This document shows positions 9,012 to 16,980 of a stretch of DNA of 44,231 bases, piece after piece (position 1 is the stretch's first letter; each line of letters begins with the position of its first letter). Made by a program: the position numbers and the translations under genes. The notes below the pieces were generated by a model, which saw only the letters and a program-made list of their open reading frames with translations, made no database searches and was not told the origin of the DNA. Source of the DNA: Allosalinactinospora lopnorensis (GTDB lineage Bacteria; Actinomycetota; Actinomycetes; Streptosporangiales; Streptosporangiaceae); NCBI RefSeq assembly GCF_000981225.1, contig NZ_LAJC01000050.1, positions 1 to 44,231 on the forward strand, read 5' to 3'.

Positions 9012-9033
9012 CCAGTACGTCCAGGAGCAAGCC

Positions 9034-10830
9034 GTGCGCGAATACACACGTCCAGTGAAGGTCGAGATCTCCCAGAACGCGCGCTTGACCGACACCGTCT
9101 TCGCTCGCGCCACCGAGGAACCCACCGCTGTCGCGCTACGTCGGCAGGAATCCGGTCAGTGGCGCGATGTGACCTGCAAGGAGTTCCGCGATGACGTCGC
9201 CGCGATCGCCAAGGCGCTGATCGCCGCGGGGATCGAGCACGGCGACCGGGTCGGGCTGATGTCGCGGACCCGGTACGAATGGACCACCATCGACTACGCC
9301 ATCTGGGCCGTCGGCGGTATCACCGTGCCGATCTACGAGACCTCCTCCGAAGACCAGGTCGAGTGGATCCTCGGCAACTCCGGCAGCAAGGCCGTCTTCG
9401 TCGAGACTCCGGAGCACGCCGAGCGGGTCCGCCAGGCGCAGTCCGCTCTGCCCGACCTGCGGCACATCTGGGTGATCGAGGGCAACGCGCTCAGCGAGTT
9501 CACCGGGACGGGCACCGAGGTCGAGGACTCGGTTCTCGAAGAGCGGCGCACCGCGGGCAACGTGGACGAACTGGCTACGCTCATCTACACCTCCGGCACC
9601 ACGGGCCGCCCCAAGGGGTGCGAGCTGACCCACCGCAACCTTCTCTTCACCACCCACAACGTGAACCACGGGCCGCTGGAGAGGATCTACATCGTCGAGG
9701 GCCGCTCGACCCTGCTCTTCCTGCCGCTGGCGCACTCGTTCGCGCGCATGATCCAGATCAGCTGCATCGAGTCGCGCACCATCATGGGGCACTTCCCCAC
9801 TACGGGCCCCGAACTCATCGACCAGTTCTCCGTCTTCAAGCCGACGTTCCTGCTGGCCGTCCCGCGCGTGTTCGAGAAGGTCTACAACAAGGCCGAGCAG
9901 AAGGCCACCTCCGAGGGCAAGGGGAAGATCTTCCACGCCGCCACGGAGACCGCGATCGCCTACAGCCGCGCCCTCGCCTCCGGGCACGTGCCGCTTTCCC
10001 TGCGCCTCAAGCACAGCCTGTTCGCCAAGCTGGTCTACAGCAAGCTCCTCGACCGGCTCGGCGGAGAGGCCCGGTACGCCGTCTCGGGCGGCTCCGCGCT
10101 CGGTGAGCGGCTGGGGCACTTCTTCCGAGGTGTCGGACTGAACATCATCGAGGGCTACGGTCTCACCGAGACCTCGGCGCCCACCTCGGTCAACGACCCC
10201 GACAGGAACAAGATCGGCACAGTAGGCACCCCGTTCCCCGGTGTCAGCATCAAGATCGCCGAGGACGGCGAGGTCCTCTGCAAGGGCGACCACGTCATGC
10301 GCGGCTACTGGGACAACCCCAAGGCCACCGAGGAGGCCTTCGACGAGGACGGCTGGTACCGCACCGGTGACCTCGGCTCCCTCGACGATGACGGCTACCT
10401 GACGATCACCGGCCGCAAGAAGGAGATCATCGTGACCGCGGCCGGCAAGAACGTGGCGCCCGCCGTCATCGAGGACCGGATCCGCTCGCACGCCCTGGTC
10501 AGCCAGTGCATGGTGATCGGCGACAACCGCAACTTCGTCTCCGCGCTGATCACGATCGACCCCGAAGCGCTGGAGTTCTGGAAGGGGCAGAACAGCAAGA
10601 GCGGCGACGTGGCCGACCTGGCGGAGGATCCGGACCTGAGCACCGCTGTGCAGGAGGCCGTCGACTCGGCCAACAAGGCGGTGTCCCGGGCGGAGTCGGT
10701 CCGCAAGTTCAAGATCCTGCCGGTGGACTTCTCCGAGGAGGGCGGCCAGATGACGGCCTCTCTGAAGCTCAAGCGGCACGTCGTCGCCGACCACTTCAGC
10801 AAGGAGATCGAGGAGCTCTACGCGGAGTAG
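9034..10830 (+). CDS. fadD: long-chain acyl-CoA synthetase (FadD15-like)
   Basis: An AMP-forming ligase that activates long-chain fatty acids to acyl-CoA. At 598 aa it is full length. Motifs in order: LIYTSGTTGRPKG (ATP P-loop), LPLAHSFAR, GYGLTETSAPTS, GWYRTGDLG, and GRKKEIIVTAAGKNVAP; a C-terminal domain with the catalytic lysine region TASLKLKRH follows. The GTG at 9034 has AGGAG 7 nt upstream. Position next to pimB matches M. tuberculosis fadD15-pimB. A KstR-like palindrome and a promoter lie upstream, so it is probably lipid-responsive. It converges on pimB across a strong hairpin. Confidence 0.95.
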   Translation: MREYTRPVKVEISQNARLTDTVFARATEEPTAVALRRQESGQWRDVTCKEFRDDVAAIAKALIAAGIEHGDRVGLMSRTRYEWTTIDYAIWAVGGITVPIYETSSEDQVEWILGNSGSKAVFVETPEHAERVRQAQSALPDLRHIWVIEGNALSEFTGTGTEVEDSVLEERRTAGNVDELATLIYTSGTTGRPKGCELTHRNLLFTTHNVNHGPLERIYIVEGRSTLLFLPLAHSFARMIQISCIESRTIMGHFPTTGPELIDQFSVFKPTFLLAVPRVFEKVYNKAEQKATSEGKGKIFHAATETAIAYSRALASGHVPLSLRLKHSLFAKLVYSKLLDRLGGEARYAVSGGSALGERLGHFFRGVGLNIIEGYGLTETSAPTSVNDPDRNKIGTVGTPFPGVSIKIAEDGEVLCKGDHVMRGYWDNPKATEEAFDEDGWYRTGDLGSLDDDGYLTITGRKKEIIVTAAGKNVAPAVIEDRIRSHALVSQCMVIGDNRNFVSALITIDPEALEFWKGQNSKSGDVADLAEDPDLSTAVQEAVDSANKAVSRAESVRKFKILPVDFSEEGGQMTASLKLKRHVVADHFSKEIEELYAE

Positions 10831-10844
10831 CCCCGACCCCTCCA

Positions 10845-10873
10845 CGGCCCCGCCGGCCCCGCCGGCGGGGCCG
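10845..10873. terminator. bidirectional hairpin between fadD and pimB
   Basis: A 13-bp perfect GC stem (10845-10857 with 10861-10873) and a 3-nt loop lie between two convergent stop codons. There is no T-tract. It probably terminates both genes. Confidence 0.65.
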
Positions 10874-10893
10874 CACTCCGCCGCTCCGCCTCC

Positions 10894-12045
10894 TCAGGCC
10901 GTGAGGAGCCCGTCAAGGCGACGGGAGGTCGCCGCCCAGGACCACTCGCGCTGCACCCAGGCGCGGCCGCGCTCGCCCATCTCAGCGGCCGCAATCGGGT
11001 CGTGCAGCAGCCGGATCAGTGCGCGCGCGGTGGGACCGGGCCGGCGGCCGTCGACGACATGGCCGGTATCGCCGTCCAGGACGGCGTCCGGCGCACCGCC
11101 GGACGCCCCGGCGACGACGGGTAGGCCGGTGGCGGAGGCTTCCAGGTAGACGATCCCCAGGCCCTCCACGTCGAGGCCGCCGTTGCGGGTGCGGCACGGC
11201 ATCGCGAACACGTCCGCGGCGGCGTAGTGGGCGGGCAGCTCTTCGGCGGGCACCGAGCCGGTGATGACGACCGAGTCCTCCACCCCCTGCTCCCGCGCCA
11301 TGGCCTGGAGGCGCCCCCGGTACGGCCCATCGCCCACGATGAGCAGCGCCGCCCCGGGGACGTCGGCGAGCACCCGCGGCCACGCCCGTACCAGCGTGTC
11401 CTGCCCCTTGCGCGGCACCAGCCGGGAAACGCAGGCGACGACGGGCCGCCCGACGAGGCCGTAGCGCTTCCGGATCTCCTCGCCTCCGGCCTCGGGGCGG
11501 AACCTGGCGGTGTCGACGCCCGGGGTGAGACGGCGCATCCGCGCGGCGGCGGCCGGCGACATGGCACGCGCCAGACGCTCGCGCGTGTACTCCCCCAGAT
11601 AGGTGACGACGTCAGCCTGGTCGGCGATCCGGCGGAACGCCTTCCTGGCTCCCGGCAGCGCGGACCAGCCGGTCTCGTGGCCGTGGGTGAGTGCCACGAT
11701 CCGGCCGACCCCCGCCCGGCGCAGTCCCGCGGCCATGAGGCCGAGCGGGGCCGCGGCCCCGAAGATCACGGAATCGCAGCCCTCCAGCCGGGCGATTCTC
11801 TGGGCCCGGCCCAGCACTCCGGGAGTGGGCAACAGGACGGGGACACGCTCCCGGATCACCGGAAACGGCTGGCTGACATCGAAGGCGGCCGGATCGCCCC
11901 ATGCGGCTCGCCCACGGCTTCCAGGTGTCGAGCAGTACACGATCACCGAGTCCGGGGGTCTGCGCAGCGCCAGTTCGTGCACGAACGCCTGGATCCCTCC
12001 AGGACGGGGCGGGAAGTCATTGGTGATGATCAGCGTAGGCGGCAC
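10894..12045 (-). CDS. pimB: GDP-mannose-dependent mannosyltransferase, PimB-like
   Basis: A GT-B, GT4-family glycosyltransferase of 383 aa. It has an N-terminal acceptor domain beginning IITNDFPPRPGGIQAF and a C-terminal nucleotide-sugar domain with VSRLVPRKGQDTLVRAW, IVGDGPYRGRLQ, and the EX7E-type region GLGIVYLEASATGLPVV. Order beside fadD matches the mycobacterial PimB', which adds the second mannose to phosphatidylinositol monomannoside at the cytoplasmic face of the membrane. GTG 12045 is chosen because TAGACT ends exactly 7 nt before it, suggesting a leaderless message, and because conserved sequence starts right there. Upstream in-frame sequence is arginine/proline-rich filler. Confidence 0.88.
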   Translation of the reverse strand: MPPTLIITNDFPPRPGGIQAFVHELALRRPPDSVIVYCSTPGSRGRAAWGDPAAFDVSQPFPVIRERVPVLLPTPGVLGRAQRIARLEGCDSVIFGAAAPLGLMAAGLRRAGVGRIVALTHGHETGWSALPGARKAFRRIADQADVVTYLGEYTRERLARAMSPAAAARMRRLTPGVDTARFRPEAGGEEIRKRYGLVGRPVVACVSRLVPRKGQDTLVRAWPRVLADVPGAALLIVGDGPYRGRLQAMAREQGVEDSVVITGSVPAEELPAHYAAADVFAMPCRTRNGGLDVEGLGIVYLEASATGLPVVAGASGGAPDAVLDGDTGHVVDGRRPGPTARALIRLLHDPIAAAEMGERGRAWVQREWSWAATSRRLDGLLTA

Positions 12046-12158
12046 GGGACCGAGTCTAGGGACCGGCCCGGCCCCGATCCCGCGCGACAGCCCCCGTTCC
12101 CCGGACCGGCTCCCGGAGACCGCGGGCCCCGAAAGGCCCCGGCCTGGTGGGCGGCCTG

Positions 12159-13181
12159 CTAGGGGCGGACACCGCCGACGAACTCGTTGCGGTAGTAGTC
12201 GCTCAGCGCGACCTCGTGAACCGGTTTGGAGGACGTGGAGGCGTGCACCATCGTTCCGTCGCCGGCGTACATGCCCACGTGGCTCGGCGCCGAACTGTCG
12301 TAGAAGAACATCAGGTCGCCGGGCTGCAGACTGTCCCAGGAGACAGGCGAACCGGCGTTGAACTGGTCCTGGGAGACCCGCGGCAGGCTCACGCCCGCCT
12401 CCCTCCACGCGGCCTGGGTCAGCCCGGAGCAGTCGTAGCCGTCGGGACCGGTGCCACCCCAGACGTAGGGCTTGCCGATCTGGGCGTAGGCGAACTCCAG
12501 GGCCGCCCTGGCGTTACCGGAGGCCGACCCGTTGTAGGTCCCGCCGGACGAGGAGGCGCCGGCGGAACTGACCCCTGAGGTGGCCTCCTCCTGCTCCTCG
12601 GCGGTGAGCTCGTCGAGCAGCTCCTGCTGCTCCTCGATCTTCTCCTCGCCCTCGTCCCTCGCCGATTTGGCCTTGGCCAGGGTCTCCTTGGCGTCCTCCT
12701 CGACCTCCTCGGCCTCGGCCGTGAGATTCTCCAGCCTGGCCTTTTCCTCGGCGAACTTCTCGAAGCTCTCTTCCTGGTTCTTCGAGAGGTAGCCGAGGTC
12801 GGCCACCTGCTGGAGTGCGTCGTCAGGGCCGGAGGCACCCAGGAGATAGGCGGGCGAGCTGTAGTCCACGCCGCTGTAGGCCGCGCCGACCATGGCGCTC
12901 ACACTCTGGCGCAGACCCGCGAGGTCCTCCTCGGTGCCCTCCAGGTCGGACTCGATGTCCTCAAGCTTCTGCTGAGCGGCGTCGTAGTCCTCTTTGGCCT
13001 GGTTGTACTTCTCGTTGAGTTCGGAGAACTCCCGCTCAAGGGTCTCGATCTGCTCGCGGACCTCGTCCTGCGAGGGGTCCGCGTACGCGATACCGGTGGA
13101 GAGCAGCAATGCGCTGGCGGCGAGGAAACTCACAGCCGCCAAGGGCCGGCGATACGAGCCACGTTCATGGCGATTCCCCAC
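12159..13181 (-). CDS. secreted NlpC/P60 peptidoglycan endopeptidase (first copy)
   Basis: A 340-aa secreted cell-wall hydrolase. A Sec signal peptide (basic GNRHERGSYRR, hydrophobic LAAVSFLAASALLLSTG, cleavage after AYA near residue 33) is followed by two coiled-coil stretches (about 36-100 and 130-200) with GAAYSGVDYSSPAYLLG between them. A Ser/Gly linker leads to a C40 peptidase domain with Cys251 (YDCSGLTQ), His301 (SHVGMYAG) and His313 (MVHAS). This is the RipA/Rv2190c plan: the coiled coil typically governs activation, and the enzyme cuts peptide stems for daughter-cell separation. Start GTG 13181 gives a normal signal peptide. A long leader and a predicted promoter precede it. It is a tandem paralogue of the next gene. 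Confidence 0.9.
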   Translation of the reverse strand: MGNRHERGSYRRPLAAVSFLAASALLLSTGIAYADPSQDEVREQIETLEREFSELNEKYNQAKEDYDAAQQKLEDIESDLEGTEEDLAGLRQSVSAMVGAAYSGVDYSSPAYLLGASGPDDALQQVADLGYLSKNQEESFEKFAEEKARLENLTAEAEEVEEDAKETLAKAKSARDEGEEKIEEQQELLDELTAEEQEEATSGVSSAGASSSGGTYNGSASGNARAALEFAYAQIGKPYVWGGTGPDGYDCSGLTQAAWREAGVSLPRVSQDQFNAGSPVSWDSLQPGDLMFFYDSSAPSHVGMYAGDGTMVHASTSSKPVHEVALSDYYRNEFVGGVRP

Positions 13182-13450
13182 GGTGGTGGCACACCTTTCT
13201 CCCAATGACCGCCTACCGGAACGCTTCTGCTGGGTCGGGCGGGAGGGACAGGCCCGGCAGGACCACGCGAGTGGCGCTGTATCGACCCCGTGGATCTCTC
13301 TGCGGCGCACGGTCGGGGGTGGATCCGTACGCCCGGGGATCTCCGGTTCTCCGCGGCGTTGGGGTACGGGGGCGCGAGACGCGGAGTTCGACGGGAGTCC
13401 GGCCGCTGCCATCTGGTGACGGCAGGAATGACGACCTCGCTCGGCGAGGG
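13182..13450 (-). other. long untranslated leader of the first NlpC/P60 gene
   Basis: About 265 nt separate the predicted promoter from the GTG. No short peptide gene is obvious. I looked for the c-di-AMP (ydaO) riboswitch core, which controls NlpC/P60 or Rpf genes in other actinomycetes, and did not find its conserved GGTGAATC and CCGAACCCGACAG blocks. Several GC-rich segments could pair, but no conserved class is recognised. Confidence 0.4.
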
Positions 13451-13479
13451 ACCCTAGTACATTCGCGCACCAGGCTCAA
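13451..13479 (-). promoter_or_regulatory. putative promoter of the first NlpC/P60 gene
   Basis: On the minus strand, TTGAGC (13474-13479) and TAGGGT (13451-13456) are separated by 17 bp. This closely resembles the predicted promoter of the second copy (TTGAGG, 17 bp, TAGGTT). Confidence 0.5.
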
Positions 13480-13607
13480 CCGTTCCGTTATATCCGCCGA
13501 GTGGTAATGGAGCGTCCTAAACGCCGATCTGACCTGATCTAACAGGAAAAACCGCCGCCCGGAGCCCAGATCGCCCTCCTGGCCCCGGACAGCGGCACTT
13601 CGCCCTT

Positions 13608-13637
13608 CCTTCCGGCGCCCTGAGGAGCGCCGGAAGG
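13608..13637 (-). terminator. terminator of the second NlpC/P60 gene
   Basis: An 11-bp stem (13608-13618 with 13627-13637) and an 8-nt loop begin 11 nt after the stop codon at 13649. It would separate the transcript from the first copy downstream, supporting separate promoters for the two hydrolases. Confidence 0.6.
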
Positions 13638-13648
13638 GTGATCCGCGA

Positions 13649-14650
13649 CTACGGCCGCACGCCGAACTGGAACTGGCCGTCCCAGTAGCCCGACAGCGAG
13701 ACGACCTCGACGTTCTTGCCGGTGCGAGGCGCGTGCACCATCTGGCCGTTTCCGGCGTACATGCCGTTGTGCCCCAGCTCGGGGAAGAAGAAGATGATGT
13801 CGCCGGGCTGCAGTTCGCTCATGCTGTTGATGCGCTGGCCGGACTCGGCCTGGCCGTAGGTGGTGCGCGGCAGGCTCACGCCGGCCGACCCCCAGGAGCG
13901 CAACATCAGTCCGGAGCAGTCGTAGCTGTCGGGACCCGCCGAGCCGTACACGTAGGGCTTGCCGATCTGGGCGTAGGCGAAGTCGAGCGCGGCCCGGGCG
14001 TTTCCGGAGGCGCTGCCGCTGTAGCTGCCGCCGGTGTCGTCGCCGCTGCCGACGGGGTCGGCGTCGGGGAACTCGGCGAGCAGCGCCTCCTGCTCCTCGA
14101 CCTTCTCCTCGACCTCGTCCTTCTTGCTCTTCATGTCCTCGTACTTGGACTCGGTGTCATCGAGCGCACCCTCGGCCTCGTCCTTCAGCTTGAAGAGCCG
14201 CTCGGAGGAGCCGGCGAACTCGTCGAGCTTGGTCTTCTGGGTCTCGGAGAGGTAGTCGACGTCGGCCGACTGCTCCAGAAGGTCCTCGGGCTCCTCCACG
14301 GACAGCACGTTCCGGGTGGCGTCGAGGTCGTTGCCCTTGTAGGCGGCGGAGGCGAACTGGGAGACCTCGCTGCGCAGCTCGTCGTACTTCTCCTCTTCGT
14401 CACCGACCTGCTCTTCGAGCTCTTCGACCTTCTTCTTGGCCGCCTCGTGGTCTTCCTTCGCCTCGTTGTAGTCATCGACGATGGAAGCGGCCTCTTGGTT
14501 GAGCTCGTCGAGCTGAGCCTCGACTTCCTCCTGGCTCTGCTCCGGATCGGCGTAGGCGACTCCAGAGGGCACGATCAGGCTACCGGCGGCCACGACCCCG
14601 ATACCGGTCGCAAGCCGACGGGCCGTGCGCCGACCACCTTTACTGGCCAT
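13649..14650 (-). CDS. secreted NlpC/P60 peptidoglycan endopeptidase (second copy)
   Basis: A 333-aa paralogue of the preceding hydrolase. The signal peptide has ARRLATGIGVVAAGSLIVPS with cleavage after AYA. The coiled-coil region (about 37-200) is much more acidic and Lys/Glu-rich than in the first copy. The C40 domain has Cys245 (YDCSGLML), His294 (GHNGMYAG) and His306 (MVHAP). The shared linker GSYSGSASGNARAALDFAYA and shared ends GVRP show recent common ancestry, while the coiled coils differ, so control of activity may differ. ATG 14650 follows AAGGAG by about 13 nt. It has its own predicted promoter, a 270-nt leader and a tandem 14-bp repeat just upstream of the ribosome-binding site. 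Confidence 0.9.
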   Translation of the reverse strand: MASKGGRRTARRLATGIGVVAAGSLIVPSGVAYADPEQSQEEVEAQLDELNQEAASIVDDYNEAKEDHEAAKKKVEELEEQVGDEEEKYDELRSEVSQFASAAYKGNDLDATRNVLSVEEPEDLLEQSADVDYLSETQKTKLDEFAGSSERLFKLKDEAEGALDDTESKYEDMKSKKDEVEEKVEEQEALLAEFPDADPVGSGDDTGGSYSGSASGNARAALDFAYAQIGKPYVYGSAGPDSYDCSGLMLRSWGSAGVSLPRTTYGQAESGQRINSMSELQPGDIIFFFPELGHNGMYAGNGQMVHAPRTGKNVEVVSLSGYWDGQFQFGVRP

Positions 14651-14665
14651 GGGGGTCCACGCTCC

Positions 14666-14693
14666 TTATTGACTCAGGTTTATTGACTCAGGT
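14666..14693. repeat. perfect tandem 14-bp repeat in the hydrolase leader
   Basis: TTATTGACTCAGGT occurs twice head to tail with no mismatch. It contains the near-palindromic TGACTCA. It lies 16 nt upstream of the start codon of the second hydrolase gene, so in the mRNA it overlaps the stretch just before the ribosome-binding site. It is also strikingly AT-rich for this genome. Confidence 0.9.
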
Positions 14694-14928
14694 CCGACTA
14701 CGGGGATTTCGGGGGCGGGGGGAAGCGCCGCGGACGGTGCCGCACAGAGACCTGACGAGCGGGATCACGGTCACGGTGCGCCACACGTGCCGGGTGACGC
14801 GGCAGCACGACCGCTCCGTCCCGGACATCCGGGTACATCTCCCGCATCGGAGGACTTAGGGGCCGGAGTCACTGGACACAGGCCACACGACTCCAGCCTG
14901 ATGACGGGGGCGATCAAGCTCCGGGTAG

Positions 14929-14957
14929 AACCTAGCGGAACACCCTCCCTACCTCAA
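14929..14957 (-). promoter_or_regulatory. putative promoter of the second NlpC/P60 gene
   Basis: On the minus strand, TTGAGG (14952-14957) and TAGGTT (14929-14934) are 17 bp apart. The layout is the same as for the first copy, so both are likely read by the same sigma factor. Confidence 0.5.
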
Positions 14958-15096
14958 CCACAACAACGAATGAGTAACGACGAACACAGCCGTTTCGGGG
15001 GCATCCTCCCAGCCCTGCCGAGCGCCGCGCGCTTTATAACAGAAACGTCACATCCACGCGAATGGCGCATAAGCCCCGCCGAGACGCCCTCGAATG

Positions 15097-16484
15097 CTAC
15101 CCCGCGGGTTCAAGGTGCCTCAGCAGCAGGGCCGAGGACACCGTGCGCGCCCCGGCGCGGCGCACCGCGGTGACGACCTCGTTGTCCGAGGTGACCACGG
15201 CGAGCGGGCGCCCCGGAGGTTCGGCCCTGACCAGCCGGATGATGAGTTCGTCGGCGGTCTCTCCCGGAGCGCTGAAGAGCAGCCGCACCCTACGCGTCGA
15301 TGAGAGCACCGGTGGGGTGTCGACAGCGGCGCCGTCGAAGACACAGGTAATCTCGGCCTTGGTGCGGCTCGCGAGCCTTCCAGGGAGGCCAGGAGGCGGC
15401 TGCGCTGATCGGCCAGCGGCAGGGTGCCGTACCCGGTCTTGGTGACGTTATAGCCGTCCACGAGGACGTGTACCCGCGGCAGTACCAGCAACTGGTCGAT
15501 CAGAGCGGGGTCGTCGTCGGGCACCCCCTGGCTCGGGAGCCCCCCAGCGGTCTCCCGCTGTCCATCCGTGACCAGGTCGGCCGGGCTGTCGATGGACGTG
15601 GGCAGGGCGAGTTCGCGGCGCAGCCCGTGAGCGGCGTCGAGGAGCACGTCAAGGAGCACGCGCAATCGCGCCTCGTCCGCGCTCCGCCCGGTCCTGGCCG
15701 CGCGCCGGGCATTCTCCACCTGCGACTCCACGGCCTCGAGCCGGTTGCGCAGCCGGCGGTTCTCCGATTCGAGGGCGCCCACCTGGGTGGACAGCGTCGC
15801 GCTGCGCTCGGCGGCGTCCTGAGCCTCCTGCTCGGCTCGGGCCTCGGCCTCTTTGGCGCGCTGGCGCTCGGCGTGGATCCTGCGCCGCAGATCGGCGATG
15901 GTCCTGCGCTGCTCGCGCAGTTCGGAGCGGGCCCGGTCGAGTTCCTCCCGCTGCTCGTTCTTGGCCTCGTCCAGCCGCCGGCGGAGCTCGGCGATGGTCG
16001 CGGCCGCCTCGTCGGCCTCCTTGGCCGTCTCGCGGCGCCGCAGCTCATCGCAGATCTGCTCCACGATGTCGGGCCATCCCGCGGGCCGGATCAGGTAGGC
16101 GGCCGCGGCGACGGCGACCGGGTCCGCGGCCGGGGGGATGGTGCCGTTGCGCAACTCCCGGGCGAGCTCCGGCCAGACCTGCTCCACCCGCGCCGCGACA
16201 AGGGCACGGAACTCGTCGTCGCTCTCCAACTGCGCGGCGATCTGCGGCCCGGCCAGCCGCGCACGCCGGCGCGGCTCGAACCTGGCGACCCGCCGCAGTA
16301 CCGGCGGTAACTCCGCCACCCGCAGTCCGCCGAGCACATCGGAGCCGTACTCGATCACCCGGGAACGGACGCTGTCGGGCAGCGGCCGGCGAAGCTCTCC
16401 AGAGGATGGGCCGGGCACGTGCTCCTTCGGCTCCGCGTCCGCTTCCTCGGCTCGCACCGGTGCTTCGTCGGGGCCGGAGTTCAT
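15097..16484 (-). CDS. NYN-domain (YacP-like) putative RNase, frame-broken
   Basis: A protein of about 462 aa after correction. Residues 1-160 are a helical domain found in actinobacterial homologues. Residues about 170-270 form a long coiled coil. The C-terminal part is a PIN-like NYN/YacP domain starting at VHVLVDGYNVTKTGYG, with acidic residues in CVFDGAA, TADELI and VTSDNEV that would bind metal. The family includes the Rae1/YacP RNases. The frame breaks near 15375: one extra C on the minus strand (GGCCTCGCG for GGCTCGCG) restores LASLEGLASRTKAEITCVFD. ATG 16484 has GGAG nearby and overlaps the stop of a small upstream frame by 4 nt. The RNA target is unknown. Confidence 0.8.
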
Positions 16485-16741
16485 AGCCGCTCCGCTCTGC
16501 CTTCGACCGTGGGGTCCGAGCCGGGCGCGGGCCGGAGAAGGCTCCGTGCCGGGCAGACGGCGCACCAGAGGCACCGCACTGGTCCGGCGGCCCCGTTCAT
16601 GCGGCAGCGTCTCGGCGCCGCGTACGCGCCGCACGGGCCGACCTGCGGGTGGTCGCCCGGCCGCGCGGTCCGGATGACGCCGGAGCGGACCGCCTTCCCG
16701 CACCGCGTACGCCGCCTGGCGGACGGCACCGACAAACTCAC
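16481..16741 (-). CDS. possible small cysteine-rich protein
   Basis: An 86-codon frame starting at GTG 16741, with AGAGGGG 8 nt upstream. Its stop overlaps the NYN gene start as ATGA, the usual sign of translational coupling. About 88 percent of its third codon positions are G or C, like real genes here. Six cysteines occur, some in pairs (GPCGAYAAPRRC, RCLWCAVC), which might bind metal. I recognise no family and arginine/proline content is high, so it may be a chance frame. Confidence 0.3.
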   Translation of the reverse strand: MSLSVPSARRRTRCGKAVRSGVIRTARPGDHPQVGPCGAYAAPRRCRMNGAAGPVRCLWCAVCPARSLLRPAPGSDPTVEGRAERL

Positions 16742-16980
16742 AGCCTCGTCCCCTCTCTCACCTACGACCCTAGGCCCTGACCGTGCGGAACAGCCGGGCT
16801 AACACGGCCGCCCCCGTGCCGCCCTCCCCCGGCCAATACGCGGAAGGTCCGGGCCATCCTTCCACGGAGCAGGCGCAACGACCGTCGCGCATCCGCGCCG
16901 ACGCCGGCAACCGCGGACAGCAGCGATCCGAAACCGCAGCAGGGCACAAGCCCGTCGGCACCCGCGTTTACCCTGTCCAG

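Larger units (their letters stand above)
8422..9033. other. 612-bp divergent intergenic region
   Basis: No convincing gene is seen: the plus-strand frame at 8616-9008 is arginine-rich and matches nothing known. The left part would hold the promoter of the small minus-strand gene. The right part holds a palindrome at 8950-8963 and a promoter-like pair ending at 9011 that serve fadD. Confidence 0.5.
14651..15096 (-). other. 446-bp leader/intergenic region of the second NlpC/P60 gene
   Basis: No gene is seen. The region holds a predicted promoter (14929-14957), a leader of about 270 nt and a tandem repeat (14666-14693). One moderate stem, GGAGTC with GACTCC, lies at about 14865-14894. No riboswitch class is recognised. 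Confidence 0.45.

Noticed and set aside
13182-15060. c-di-AMP (ydaO) riboswitch before the NlpC/P60 genes
   Set aside because: I looked for the conserved GGTGAATC and CCGAACCCGACAG-type blocks in both leaders and did not find them.
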